The notes: generated from the sequence alone by a model not told the origin. A stretch of 64,000 nucleotides of DNA from Candidatus Bathyarchaeota archaeon (GCA_026014815.1 JAOZHP010000086.1:1-64000); one strand, 5' to 3'; counted from the first letter of the stretch, positions 50,521-59,769 are shown. Numbers and translations: made by a program.

Positions 50521-53367
50521 ATGCAGCCCAGCGTCTTCACCTGTCTACACGTAAGAATCCAGAGGGGATTGGAGGAGCTGGGTATAACGGAGCCCACGCC
50601 TCCTCAAATGAAGGTTATTCCTCCCATTCTCGAAGGCGACAACATTCTTCTTGTTGCGCCCACTGCCAGCGGGAAGACCGAGGCAGCGCTGCTACCAGTA
50701 TTCGACATGTTCCTCAGGGACCGACCAGAGGGAGGTATTAGTATCATCTATATCACGCCTCTCAGGGCCCTCAACAGGGACATACATCGACGGATGATGT
50801 TCTGGGCAGACCACCTAGGCATCAAGGTCCAGGTACGCCACGGTGACACCACACAGAAAGAACGCAGGCAACAGGTACGGAAGCCCCCTGAGATGCTCAT
50901 CACTACTCCCGAGACCCTCCAAGCGATACTGCCCACCAAGGGAATGGGCCCCCACCTAAAGACCGTAAGATGGCTGATCATAGACGAGATACATGACTTG
51001 GCAGCGAGTAAACGAGGCGCACAACTCACTCTAGGCATGGAGCGCCTAGAGGAGGTGGCGCCTGGGTTCCAGAGGATAGGCCTCAGCGCCACTGTAGGTA
51101 GCCCAGAGACTGTGGCAGGGTTCCTAGGCGGGGTACATCACGTCAAGACCGTTGAGGTAGAGGTGGACAAGAGCTACGTCTACAACGTTGAGTTTCCAAA
51201 GCCCACCGATGAGGATTTTGACCTCAGCGACGAACTGAATACTTCACCTAAGGCAGCTTCAAGGCTCAACAGGATACGTAAACTCGTGAGGGAACATAAC
51301 AGCACTCTCATCTTCGTTCAAGGCAGGGGGCAGGCCGAGAGCCTCGGGTACAAGCTCAAGCAACTGGAGAAAGGCATTGAGGTCCACCATGGAAGCCTCA
51401 GCAGGGAACAGAGGCACCGAGTAGAGGACGAATTCAAGGAGGGGGAGCTCAACGCCATCGTGTGCACGAGCACACTCCAGCTGGGCATCGACGTGGGAGA
51501 AGTAGACCTATGCATCCAGTACCTTAGCCCACGACAGGTCTCAGCCCTTATCCAGCGGGTAGGCAGGGCCGGTCATAAACTCAGTCGTCTAAGCAGAGGA
51601 GTAACCATCCCAGCCTATGGGGAGGACTCTCTGGAGAGTCTGGTCACCAGTGAGATGGCTAGAAGGAAGGACTTGGAGCCAACGGTGGTTCACATGAAGC
51701 CACTGGATGTGCTGGCACACCAGATAGTGGGGTTGACACTGAGCAACGAGAACGGTATAAGCCTCCAACGACTCCACGGCTTGGTGAGGCGAGCTTACCC
51801 GTACAGAGAATACACGATGGATGAGCTTGACGAACTCACCGTGTTCATGCACCAGATAGGATTAATCACAAGGAGGGGAGAAGCATTGAAAAACAGGGGA
51901 AAAGGAAGAAGATACTACTACGAGAACCTAGGCATGATCAACGACGAACGCAGGTACCCCTTCATCAACGCCATCACAGACGAGATGGTGGGAACCGTTG
52001 GAGACGAGTTCTGGAGCCTACGAGCAAGAGTTGGTCTCAACGTCATTCTACGAGGCAGAGTATGGCGAATCCTCCAAATAGATGAGGAGCGAGGCGTACT
52101 CCATGCCCTCCCCAGCACGGACCCACTTGGCGCGCTACCTGGATGGGACGGAGAACTCATCCCCGTTAGCAGAGAGGTAGCCGAGGAAGCGGGAAGATTA
52201 CGAGAAAAGATAGGGGAAGCCGTAGATTCTGGCGGTGTCGCTGAGCTAGCCGAGTCCCTAGAGGCGGATGAGCAGAGCCTCAGAGAGGTCGCGGATGAGA
52301 CTATCCTTCACCTCAAGTCAGGTGTACCTGTCCCTACGCCCGAGGAGTTGGTCCTTGAGGTTTACGACAGGTACCTCGTCATCCACAGCAGCCACGGAGG
52401 GAACATGAACAGGACCCTCGGCGCCATCCTTGACGCCGCCCTCACTGAGAAGGACCTCATCTACGCGTGGTGGAACGATCCTTACCGGATTCTCATAGAG
52501 ATGCCCAACAAGATCAACCGGGATGACATGGACCAGATACAGGGGATCATGGACTCTCTGAATGATACGGAGGCAGACAGGCTGCTCTTGGAGTTCATGG
52601 AAGCCCGTTTTCCCTTCGGTTACATGATGAAGTTCATCGCGGAGCGGTTCGGTGTCCTGCCGAGGGGCAAGATCATGGGCCCAGACCGCATCGAGAACCT
52701 GTACTACAGGTTCAAGGATACACCCATCTACAAGGAGACTATCCGTGAGGCGTATCAGGAGAAGCTGGATCTGGGTGGAGTCAAGGAGTTAATCCAGGGC
52801 ATCCGGGATGGCTCAGTGAACGTCACAGTGAAAAAGGTCTCCGACCCCAGCGTTCTCGCTCGTCACATACTGGAAAAGTACGCTGACGTCGAGGAGTTGA
52901 TGGCCACAGACGCCACCATAACGGACCAACTCAAGTACATGAAGGAAAGCATTGAAAGTCGCAGCGTAAACTTGGCCTGCGTCAACTGCGGTGAATGGCA
53001 CCAGAGAATCAGAATACGGGAGATGGACCAGAACCCACAGTGTGAGAACTGCAGCTCAGGACTCTTAGCCATGATGAGGCGTCACCAAAGCCCCGAATAT
53101 TTCCAAGGATTACTCAGACGATGGAAGGAAGGAGAAGAACTCTTCGGTGATGACATGGACCAGCTTGTTCATGGTAGAAAGACGGCGGATATGATCCTCA
53201 GTTACGGTAGGAAAGCGGTTGAGGCGTTGATGGTGCATGGTGTAGGCCCCGTTACTTCATATCAGGTTTTAAGCCGGATGCATAGGAGCGAGGAAGAGTT
53301 CTACAAAGACCTGCTTAAAGCCAAGATACAGTACATGAAGACAAGGCAGTACTGGGCTGACAAGTAG
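50521..53367 (+). CDS. lhr: Lhr-like ATP-dependent helicase
   Basis: The 948-residue SF2 helicase has Walker A A-P-T-A-S-G-K52-T, D155-E-I-H, S-A-T-V and the Lhr-type Q345-R-V-G-R-A-G-H. Past the RecA-like domains a winged helix and Lhr core domain follow, then a zinc-type pair Cys820-x2-Cys823 and Cys841-x2-Cys844 and a C-terminal helical domain ending near 948. Lhr helicases act in archaeal DNA repair and replication-restart. The gene is a monocistron between the PLP enzyme and the ZIP transporter. Confidence 0.92.
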   Translation: MQPSVFTCLHVRIQRGLEELGITEPTPPQMKVIPPILEGDNILLVAPTASGKTEAALLPVFDMFLRDRPEGGISIIYITPLRALNRDIHRRMMFWADHLGIKVQVRHGDTTQKERRQQVRKPPEMLITTPETLQAILPTKGMGPHLKTVRWLIIDEIHDLAASKRGAQLTLGMERLEEVAPGFQRIGLSATVGSPETVAGFLGGVHHVKTVEVEVDKSYVYNVEFPKPTDEDFDLSDELNTSPKAASRLNRIRKLVREHNSTLIFVQGRGQAESLGYKLKQLEKGIEVHHGSLSREQRHRVEDEFKEGELNAIVCTSTLQLGIDVGEVDLCIQYLSPRQVSALIQRVGRAGHKLSRLSRGVTIPAYGEDSLESLVTSEMARRKDLEPTVVHMKPLDVLAHQIVGLTLSNENGISLQRLHGLVRRAYPYREYTMDELDELTVFMHQIGLITRRGEALKNRGKGRRYYYENLGMINDERRYPFINAITDEMVGTVGDEFWSLRARVGLNVILRGRVWRILQIDEERGVLHALPSTDPLGALPGWDGELIPVSREVAEEAGRLREKIGEAVDSGGVAELAESLEADEQSLREVADETILHLKSGVPVPTPEELVLEVYDRYLVIHSSHGGNMNRTLGAILDAALTEKDLIYAWWNDPYRILIEMPNKINRDDMDQIQGIMDSLNDTEADRLLLEFMEARFPFGYMMKFIAERFGVLPRGKIMGPDRIENLYYRFKDTPIYKETIREAYQEKLDLGGVKELIQGIRDGSVNVTVKKVSDPSVLARHILEKYADVEELMATDATITDQLKYMKESIESRSVNLACVNCGEWHQRIRIREMDQNPQCENCSSGLLAMMRRHQSPEYFQGLLRRWKEGEELFGDDMDQLVHGRKTADMILSYGRKAVEALMVHGVGPVTSYQVLSRMHRSEEEFYKDLLKAKIQYMKTRQYWADK

Positions 53368-53421
53368 CTCTAGTAATCTCTTTAAGCATGCACCCATCTG
53401 CCTATTAGGCTGGATTAAAAA

Positions 53422-54180
53422 ATGGATATCGTAACCCCTATACTTCTAAGTCTACTCGCAGGATCATCCACCGGTATCGGCGGGCTCATCGTACTCTTAT
53501 TCGGCAAGATCGAGGAACGAGTTATTGGTTTCCTCATGGGTTTCGCGGGCGGAGTCATGCTCATAGTCTCTTTCCTGCAGTTGTACTCTCAGGCCCTCAC
53601 AAACATCACTCCCATAAAAGCTGTGTTCGCCTTCGCCATTGGCACATTTTTCATGATGCTCATAGACCTCACGCTTCCCCACATCGAGTTCGGAGAATGG
53701 GAGCGGGACGTAAAGGACAGGAGGCTCTTCAACAGCGGCATCGTAATAGCCATCGGCATGAGCCTGCACAACCTCCCCGAGGGAATAGTTGTTAGCGCAG
53801 GGTACAGTCACCTCCCCCGCCTTGGAATCCTCGTAGCCATAATGATCTGCTTCCATAACATTCCAGAGGGAATAGCGACAGTGATGCCACTCATCCAGTC
53901 AGGTGTAAACAAGTGGAGAGCCGTTGGATTAGCCACCGTCTCCGGGCTCATGGAGCCTGTGGGTGCAATCATAGGCGTAGGCTTCTTCATGGCGTTTGGA
54001 GGCAGCACATCCATAGTGGGTTGGGCCCTAGGCTTCGCTTCCGGCGTGATGACCTATATCACCATCGATGAACTCATACCGATAGCGCACGAGTACTGCA
54101 CATTAGACAATAAACACATGGTCTCGACAGGCTTACTGACTGGAATGATATTCGCGCAGCTACTCTCAATAATAATCTAA
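53422..54180 (+). CDS. ZIP-family metal transporter
   Basis: The 252-residue protein has eight hydrophobic segments and two copies of the H-N-[L/I]-P-E-G motif (S-L-H-N-L-P-E-G-I-V and C-F-H-N-I-P-E-G-I-A) that form the transport site in the fourth and fifth helices. Likely substrates are zinc or iron ions across the cell membrane. Confidence 0.92.
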   Translation: MDIVTPILLSLLAGSSTGIGGLIVLLFGKIEERVIGFLMGFAGGVMLIVSFLQLYSQALTNITPIKAVFAFAIGTFFMMLIDLTLPHIEFGEWERDVKDRRLFNSGIVIAIGMSLHNLPEGIVVSAGYSHLPRLGILVAIMICFHNIPEGIATVMPLIQSGVNKWRAVGLATVSGLMEPVGAIIGVGFFMAFGGSTSIVGWALGFASGVMTYITIDELIPIAHEYCTLDNKHMVSTGLLTGMIFAQLLSIII

Positions 54181-54202
54181 AATAAAAGAAGAGAAAGGAT
54201 AC

Positions 54203-54511
54203 CTAAACATCTAGAGCGAAGTTTCTATGAGCGACCCTTGCTCCGGCTGCTAACGCCATGGCGATCTGTATTACCTCGGCTAGCTCCTCCTTGGTTGCGC
54301 CTGCCTTGATGGCTGCCTTGGCGTGTCCCTCGATGCAGTAAGGGCATCTGGTCATGTATGTGCAGGCGACGGCGAAGAGTTCCTTGGTCTTCTTGTCAAG
54401 CTTGCCCGGCGCCATGGCCTTGTTGTTCCAGTCGATGAAGGCGTCCATCACCTCCTTGTCGAAGTACTCGTTTACTTTTGGGTCCCGTTTCTTTGCGTAA
54501 TGGTAATCCAT
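54203..54511 (-). CDS. carboxymuconolactone decarboxylase/AhpD-like protein
   Basis: The 102-residue protein has the AhpD redox motif Cys56-P-Y-Cys59 with the downstream His63 (C-P-Y-C-I-E-G-H), indicating disulfide reductase activity, and a helical fold as in CMD-family proteins. It is convergent with the ZIP gene. Confidence 0.9.
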   Translation of the reverse strand: MDYHYAKKRDPKVNEYFDKEVMDAFIDWNNKAMAPGKLDKKTKELFAVACTYMTRCPYCIEGHAKAAIKAGATKEELAEVIQIAMALAAGARVAHRNFALDV

Positions 54512-54645
54512 GCCAAATATCGCTTCTCTATAGGCATTTAACGGTATTCAATGAGTTCTCATCTGAATTTCGCAAAGATTAGTAGTGCTATCTATTCCTG
54601 TTTCATAAATCTCATTAACTCAGCTACCATGCTGAAACCACAGTA
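54512..54645 (+). other. short intergenic region
   Basis: Apart from an AT-rich stretch around 54590-54615 that may carry a promoter for the small membrane gene, I see no feature. Confidence 0.3.
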
Positions 54646-54804
54646 ATGAGTAAAAACTTCTGGCAGTACCTTGCGTTATTCTACTTCTTGGTTTCCTCAG
54701 TGTTCGCGCCGTACGTCAGGTACGTGATCTACACACTCGTGCTGCTGGGCCATGGCTTAATCTGTACTCTAATATTCCTCGATACGGAAGAGGATCGTGG
54801 CTAA
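54646..54804 (+). CDS. small membrane protein of 52 residues
   Basis: ATG 54646 to TAA 54804 encodes M-S-K-N-F-W-Q-Y-L-A-L-F-Y-F-L-V-S-S-V-F, then a second hydrophobic stretch (Y-V-I-Y-T-L-V-L-L-G-H-G-L-I-C-T-L-I-F-L) and an acidic tail D-T-E-E-D-R-G. Two membrane helices are predicted. Its family is unknown. It ends 3 bp before the convergent glycosyltransferase stop. Confidence 0.55.
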   Translation: MSKNFWQYLALFYFLVSSVFAPYVRYVIYTLVLLGHGLICTLIFLDTEEDRG

Positions 54805-54807
54805 CCC

Positions 54808-55998
54808 TCATCGATGCAGTAACTGCAGAATAGTATCTAATGTGCCTTCAAGACCGTCGCCGAGGGCCTCTTTGGAGTTGATCTCTCTAAGCTTATCTCT
54901 ATACTTCCCGCTATCCAGCATCTTATCGATCATGGCCACAAGTGAACCCCTGTTCACGTCTTTCTGGTGCATCGCCCTCGCGACTCCCATCTCCATAGCA
55001 CGCCTCGCGTTGCCGTATTGCTCGGGATGTTTAGGCACAGGGATGATGATCATGGGTCTCTGGTACGCGATGCTCTGCATTATTGTCTCGTGACCGCCTC
55101 TACTTATCACAAGATCGCAGGCGTTCAGGTACTCGTACCTGTTCTCGATCCAAGGAATCTTGGTAAGGTTTCCATCATGGATGGCCTCGGTTCCGCCGTT
55201 AGGTATGCCAAGCGACATGACCATCTTGTACTTTTCAGGGAATCTCTTGAAGATGGGTTCAAGTATCCTTATCAAAGGCGTCTTCTCAGCCCTAGGCCCA
55301 CTTATCCCAGCGTAAATGAGGTATTGATTCTCCTCGACCCCGAGACTCTCCCGAATCTCATGGGTCCTCTGATTATCTTGGGGTTTCTCCGGCATAATAG
55401 AGCCCACTAGCTTAACTCTTGCTCCTACTCTTCGGGGAATCCTGAGACTGTCAAGACTGATGGTGTATGGTTCAGGGAAATCCGGGATAACAAGCACATC
55501 GCTCAGAGCCCAGCTTCTTCCCAGCACCGTCAACACGAAGCCGTCAAAAAACCTGAAAAAGTTGGTATCTTCCTCCCTTGGTATCCTAGGGAGAAACTGG
55601 TTCAACAATAAAACAACTGGAATCCTCAGGAAATGCGCAGCGTAGATACTGCTGACCCTTGTATCACTGAAAACAATGTCTGGCTTGAACGCCATCATGT
55701 TATGTATCTCGAACCTCAGCTGCTCCATGAAGGCAGGAACAAGTTTCCATAGAGACGAGAAAGTAGTGGACCTGATGTTAATGCTGCCTGAGGGATCGTT
55801 CTCCATCTGGATGGGAGGCGCAGCTATTACCGGTAACCCGAACTTGCGTACATAATCTACGCTCTCCAAGTAAGTGCTGAACAGGACCTCTCCGCCCTGT
55901 CTAACAACCTCTTCTGCGATAGGGACAGTCCTGCTTGCGTGACCTAGGCCGATGCCGCATGGGCTGAAGTATATCCTTGAACCCTCGAAACCGTCCAC
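54808..55998 (-). CDS. glycosyltransferase, GT28/PF13528-like
   Basis: The 396-residue protein begins with Y-F-S-P-C-G-I-G-L-G-H-A-S-R-T, a donor/acceptor glycine loop of MurG/PF13528-type enzymes, and its C-terminal half has D-L-V-I-S-R-G-G-H-E-T-I-M near residue 290 and R-P-M-I-I-I-P for UDP-sugar binding. It probably glycosylates a lipid or protein. Confidence 0.85.
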   Translation of the reverse strand: MDGFEGSRIYFSPCGIGLGHASRTVPIAEEVVRQGGEVLFSTYLESVDYVRKFGLPVIAAPPIQMENDPSGSINIRSTTFSSLWKLVPAFMEQLRFEIHNMMAFKPDIVFSDTRVSSIYAAHFLRIPVVLLLNQFLPRIPREEDTNFFRFFDGFVLTVLGRSWALSDVLVIPDFPEPYTISLDSLRIPRRVGARVKLVGSIMPEKPQDNQRTHEIRESLGVEENQYLIYAGISGPRAEKTPLIRILEPIFKRFPEKYKMVMSLGIPNGGTEAIHDGNLTKIPWIENRYEYLNACDLVISRGGHETIMQSIAYQRPMIIIPVPKHPEQYGNARRAMEMGVARAMHQKDVNRGSLVAMIDKMLDSGKYRDKLREINSKEALGDGLEGTLDTILQLLHR

Positions 55999-56015
55999 CG
56001 ATATTTACCCATCCA

Positions 56016-56636
56016 CTAAGTTAACTCATGTCTTTTGATCTTTCCGCTTGGAGACTCCTCGGCGTAGATTATTGCCTGAAACTTTTGAACCTCAGTGCCT
56101 TCCAGAAGCCAAGAGTCAGGTGATAGCCCAGCCTTGAAGCAGCACTGTGTGAGAAACTCATCTGCGTCCCACCCCCAGTCTACGGCTACCTGTGGAAGTA
56201 ATAGTCCACGACTTAAACCCTTGCTTATTATTAGGCCGTCTTGTCCTACCTTTATCTCGCCCGGGTATTGCTGCGGGTCGCTCACTTTCACCGTCTCTGG
56301 GGGCGTTAATACACTCACCTCGACCAGAATACTGGGCATCTCCGCCTCGGTTACAGGGGAGAACCTTGGATCACTGAAAGCTGCGCTGCGCGCTGACTCT
56401 TTCACGGCAGTCAAAAGATCCTTGTAAGGGTACGGGAACCCTATGCAGCCCCTAAGCTCAGTCTCTGTTCCAGTAATCTTATTGAGTGTGACGAAGACAC
56501 CGCATTTCTCACCAGTCACAGGGGGGGCGTCGCCGGTATCCGGCTTTTCACCTAAACTTAGCTCGGCTTCAATAATGACCCGAGCCAGTTTTACAAGGTA
56601 CTCGCCCTCAGACTGAGATAATGTGAATACGTCAAT
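56016..56636 (-). CDS. AMMECR1 domain protein
   Basis: The conserved core contains F-V-T-L-N-K, L-R-G-C-I-G-F-P and V-E-V-S-V-L-T-P-P-E. From GTG 56519 the protein is 167 residues and would lack the family's N-terminal helix. Upstream in frame lies L-S-Q-S-E-G-E-Y-L-V-K-L-A-R-V-I-I-E-A-E-L, a normal AMMECR1 N-terminus, without ATG, GTG or TTG. An ATT at 56634-56636 preceded by GGGGT and by a TTATAA box is my tentative start. Function in the family is uncertain. Confidence 0.82.
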   Translation of the reverse strand: MDVFTLSQSEGEYLVKLARVIIEAELSLGEKPDTGDAPPVTGEKCGVFVTLNKITGTETELRGCIGFPYPYKDLLTAVKESARSAAFSDPRFSPVTEAEMPSILVEVSVLTPPETVKVSDPQQYPGEIKVGQDGLIISKGLSRGLLLPQVAVDWGWDADEFLTQCCFKAGLSPDSWLLEGTEVQKFQAIIYAEESPSGKIKRHELT

Positions 56637-56662
56637 GACCCCTGATCTATCAACGTTGGAAT

Positions 56663-57154
56663 CTATTTCTTATAAAAACTTGGCGTCTTGCCGGCTTTAG
56701 ACGCCTCATTAATGGTGGCCTCTATCTGAGCCCAGTGGCTACCCATCCAGAAGACTGAGCCACAGCTGAGGCATACCCAGAACTCATGGAACGCATCGAA
56801 GGATGCTTTCGGCACCTTATCCTTGACCTCCTCCTTCAACGCGATCTTTAGCTCGCCGTTGCACTTGGAGCACCTGCTAGAGGACGTAGTTAGAGCTAGA
56901 CCTAGCTTCGACGCTACCTCAGCCAGCTGTTCCTTGTCACTCTCAGCTTCGATTAACACCACTTCTGCACCGTGTTTCTTAGCCCTCGCGGCTAACACTC
57001 GGTCCCTGGTCAGAAGAACCCGGTTTGTTCTTCGCGCTTCCTCCATAAGCAGGTCGTCTTCTGTGCCTCGCCTGTATTCGGAGTCATAGCCTGCTATCCT
57101 GAGCCACCTTGTGAGAGAACCTAACATGCCGTCGATAAGAAAACGATGTCCCAT
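56663..57154 (-). CDS. Mut7-C-type PIN-like RNase with zinc ribbon
   Basis: The 163-residue protein has the Mut7-C signature D8-G-M-L-G-S-L-T-R-W-L-R and Asp51 in L-L-T-R-D-R for the PIN-like active site, then a C-terminal zinc ribbon with Cys95-x2-Cys98 and Cys128-x2-Cys131. Probable cytoplasmic RNase; the RNA target is unknown. It is upstream of AMMECR1 on the same strand. Confidence 0.9.
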   Translation of the reverse strand: MGHRFLIDGMLGSLTRWLRIAGYDSEYRRGTEDDLLMEEARRTNRVLLTRDRVLAARAKKHGAEVVLIEAESDKEQLAEVASKLGLALTTSSSRCSKCNGELKIALKEEVKDKVPKASFDAFHEFWVCLSCGSVFWMGSHWAQIEATINEASKAGKTPSFYKK

Positions 57155-57187
57155 ACAGTTATAGAATGAGAGACGAGGGTAATGGGT

Positions 57188-57751
57188 TTATGCCTCTAAC
57201 CTGCAGTCTTCGCAGAGGAACTCCCCATCAATTACCCTGAGGTTATTGGAGTAGACCTCGCATTGTTCACAGTAACCCACGATAGATGGGCCCCCAACGC
57301 CGCCAGTGTTGTTGATCTCTCTTCTTTCCTTCACAATCTCCACGATAGTAGGCACAAGTCGGATAATGTTCCTGTCACTGACGACGCCCACAAGGCCTCC
57401 CTTGTAAGTAACCCCAAGGCGTCTGATGTTCAGCTTATCCATGAGCGTCATGGCTTCCATGAGGTTCATCTCAGGCTCCACCGTCCTAAGAGGGGAGGTC
57501 ATAACATCTTTCACAGACAACTTATCCGGGTTCTTACCCTCTGCAACCACGCGTGTAACGATGTCTCGTTCAGTTACTATCCCTATTGGCTTGTCTTCAT
57601 TGTTGTTGATGATGATGGCGCCGACTCTTTGCAGGCTCATCAGCTTGGCCACGTCAACCACGTCAGCGTTCTCGTGAACAGCTATCACGGGGCTTGACAT
57701 AGCCTCTCGTACCTGCATCTTCGCTGTTATCTCGAGGCTCATCTGACACAC
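57188..57751 (-). CDS. CBS-domain protein with C-terminal zinc ribbon
   Basis: Two CBS domains lie at about residues 14-70 and 79-135 (V-A-K-L-M-S-L-Q-R-V-G-A-I-I-I, D-K-L-N-I-R-R-L-G-V). A treble-clef-like tail has Cys161-x2-Cys164 and Cys180-x2-Cys183. CBS pairs bind adenosyl nucleotides, so this is a probable energy sensor or regulator. Confidence 0.88.
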   Translation of the reverse strand: MCQMSLEITAKMQVREAMSSPVIAVHENADVVDVAKLMSLQRVGAIIINNNEDKPIGIVTERDIVTRVVAEGKNPDKLSVKDVMTSPLRTVEPEMNLMEAMTLMDKLNIRRLGVTYKGGLVGVVSDRNIIRLVPTIVEIVKERREINNTGGVGGPSIVGYCEQCEVYSNNLRVIDGEFLCEDCRLEA

Positions 57752-57809
57752 TCAAATGAACTTGTAGAGAATGATATAAAAACCCCATGAACCCGCGTCC
57801 ATGAGGGAA

Positions 57810-58172
57810 CTATGAATCAGCAAGAACCTCGTAGATTGAGCCACATTCACTGCAGCGGATGATCTGATACGCTCCAAGGTTCAGGTCATCTGTCTGAATC
57901 CATGAGCCGCAGTCATTACATTTGATTAAAAACCCTTTAGCCGCGTCGATTCCATTTGACTGGAACCTTACTTTCTTCGTCTGAATAAGGCTAAGTAAAA
58001 GGTTAGGTCTCTTTAATCCGAGCCTGGATGCTTTTAGTCTTATCGCGTTGCTGGACCGAGATGGAAACTCCAAAATTATCTCATCAAATGTTTTATTGGA
58101 GGTGTAAAGCTCGGTCAGTCGGTGCACCTCCTCGTCTGTCCATTCCCTAACTCTAGCCATTAATAGTATCAT
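57810..58172 (-). CDS. SANT/HTH plus zinc-ribbon protein
   Basis: The 120-residue protein starts with E-W-T-D-E-E-V-H-R-L-T-E-L-Y, a SANT/Myb-like helix pattern that continues to R-L-G-L-K-R-P near residue 55. The C-terminal part has C-N-D-C and C-S-E-C, a zinc ribbon. A DNA-binding regulator is inferred. It lies upstream of the CBS gene. Confidence 0.72.
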   Translation of the reverse strand: MILLMARVREWTDEEVHRLTELYTSNKTFDEIILEFPSRSSNAIRLKASRLGLKRPNLLLSLIQTKKVRFQSNGIDAAKGFLIKCNDCGSWIQTDDLNLGAYQIIRCSECGSIYEVLADS

Positions 58173-58190
58173 CTACCATTGAACGATATG

Positions 58191-58392
58191 TAGTGTAGCG
58201 GGGAAATATTCCCGTGTGGACAGCCCAGGCACCTGCCGGACCTTATCCCGTGGGACCCAGTCCATCGCTTGTGCATCGCATGCGTAAGGCCGCGTTCAGG
58301 CAAACCCAAACGTTGAGTCATAACCTTTAGCCGCTAGTGGGTTGCAAGCTGGGTATTGACCCATCCCCCCCGGGGTGAGACCCCGCTACAGA
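58191..58392 (-). ncRNA. structured RNA candidate, unidentified
   Basis: The region between 58172 and 58685 has no long frame. At its left end TGTAGCGGGG (58192-58201) is complementary to CCCCGCTACA (58381-58390), giving a terminal helix that closes about 200 GC-rich nt in an AT-rich intergenic. Internal hairpins include GGAC-TGG-GTCC, GGCA-GG-TGCC and GGGT-CAAT-ACCC. A TATA-like ATATTATAA lies about 25 nt upstream of the minus-strand 5' end, so I favour the minus strand. The sequence lacks the RNase P CR-I motif and the SRP helix-8 AGCA loop, so I cannot name it. Confidence 0.5.
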
Positions 58393-58684
58393 CACCCATT
58401 TCCTCTAAACGTTATAATATGGTTCTGTTGCATGAAGAACGCATTTAGCGCGGGCTTCATGTGACGCCCTTATACCTAATTTGTCCCATCTTGTTAAGAA
58501 TGTTGCAGCTTTTTGCGACATCCATGAATTTAACCCTGCATGGTAAAACCGAGGTAACCCCTTTTAATACTCTTAACACGAATCCAAAAAGCATGTTTTG
58601 CAGCCAAAATTCATCGTGACGAAACTAGAATCAACAAAACAAGATTAAGTAAACGAAAGGTTTAATGCAACTGCTTTTTACGTA
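58393..58684 (+). other. intergenic region with promoter for PAC2
   Basis: Contains the TATA-like box of the RNA candidate (58412-58421, minus strand), and GGTTTAATGC about 25 nt before ATG 58685, which fits a leaderless promoter of the PAC2 gene. Confidence 0.45.
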
Positions 58685-59440
58685 ATGCTGAAACTCATGG
58701 ATGTCAAATACCTCGCAAAGCCAAAGCTCAAAGAACCAACAATGATCGCTGCGTGGCCCGGGATGGGGTACCTGGCCAAAATAAGCGCAGACTATCTACG
58801 CAGAAGACTCAAGGCCACACTCTTCGCAGAGATAATGTACTATCATAACGTATTGATCTACGACGAGGAAGGAAAAGCGGACCTCGCGCCAATCAAGCAC
58901 AAGCTCTACGCATCCGAGGAGTACGACCTCATCATATGTGTAGGAGACGCCCAGCCCTCCATACCCGAGGAGTCACTCAGACTGGCTGAAGGCATAGCTG
59001 ACATCGCGGTGAAGTACAACGTCAAACAGGTCTACTCCATGGCCGCATTCCCCAACGACTTCTATGAGGAGCCACAGGTCTACGGAGTCTACACTGATGA
59101 CTCGTTGAGGACCTCCCTGGAGGAGGCCGGAGTGAAGCTGCTGGACACTGAGGGAGCAGTGAACGGACTCAACGGCGTAATCATTGGCATCGCACAGTTA
59201 AAGGGAATCAAAGGCGTCTGCCTCATGGGCGACATTACCTACGCGAATGTGCCTCAACACCTCTCATCGAAAGCGGTGCTTGAAGTCCTCAGCCATCTCC
59301 TAACTCTGGATATCGACACCGAGCAGCTCAGGATAAGGGCCGAGAAGATTGATGCGTCCATCAAGAAGCGTCTCGACATTTACCAGGACGAGGATGACAT
59401 AATCATCCCCGAGGAGAAGCGACTGGGGTACATCAGCTAA
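58685..59440 (+). CDS. PAC2-family protein (proteasome assembly chaperone-like)
   Basis: The 251-residue protein shows the PAC2 hallmarks I-A-A-W-P-G-M-G-Y-L-A near residue 20, V-Y-S-M-A-A-F-P near 120 and G-L-N-G-V-I-I-G near 160. Archaeal PbaA/PbaB-like proteins act in proteasome assembly or activation. A leaderless promoter precedes it. Confidence 0.88.
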   Translation: MLKLMDVKYLAKPKLKEPTMIAAWPGMGYLAKISADYLRRRLKATLFAEIMYYHNVLIYDEEGKADLAPIKHKLYASEEYDLIICVGDAQPSIPEESLRLAEGIADIAVKYNVKQVYSMAAFPNDFYEEPQVYGVYTDDSLRTSLEEAGVKLLDTEGAVNGLNGVIIGIAQLKGIKGVCLMGDITYANVPQHLSSKAVLEVLSHLLTLDIDTEQLRIRAEKIDASIKKRLDIYQDEDDIIIPEEKRLGYIS

Positions 59441-59469
59441 CCCTAAATAGAGGATGACATCATTAAGAG

Positions 59470-59769
59470 TTGAACCCACAGGAAGAAATTTCATTGAAAA
59501 CAAGTGAACAGGTATACCGGATAAAGGCTGTAGGCGCCATAATCACGGGCGCCTTATGCGTGTACCTCAACAAAGTCATGTTACTCCAAGAGCACATCAC
59601 TCTCATGGCGGGTATATCCCTCTATGTAGCCCTCAGCGAGGGTCTCGCCATAATAATGAAGACAGATAGAAACAGAACCATAAGAATAGGCATGGGTGCC
59701 TTCCTGTTCCTCTGGATGTTGACATGGACCCTGTTTAACACGCTAAACGTTCTTAGCTTACTTTTCTAA
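59470..59769 (+). CDS. small membrane protein with three helices
   Basis: The 99-residue protein (start TTG 59470, or GTA-rich downstream options) has hydrophobic segments around residues 20-38, 42-60 and 74-95, and no family motif known to me. It ends 12 bp into the convergent downstream gene. Confidence 0.6.
   Translation: MNPQEEISLKTSEQVYRIKAVGAIITGALCVYLNKVMLLQEHITLMAGISLYVALSEGLAIIMKTDRNRTIRIGMGAFLFLWMLTWTLFNTLNVLSLLF

Noticed and set aside
58191-58392. Identification as archaeal SRP RNA or RNase P RNA
   Set aside because: A stretch AGGTCCGGCAGG resembles SRP helix 8, but the invariant AGCA loop is missing and the length is short; RNase P CR-I was not found on either strand.
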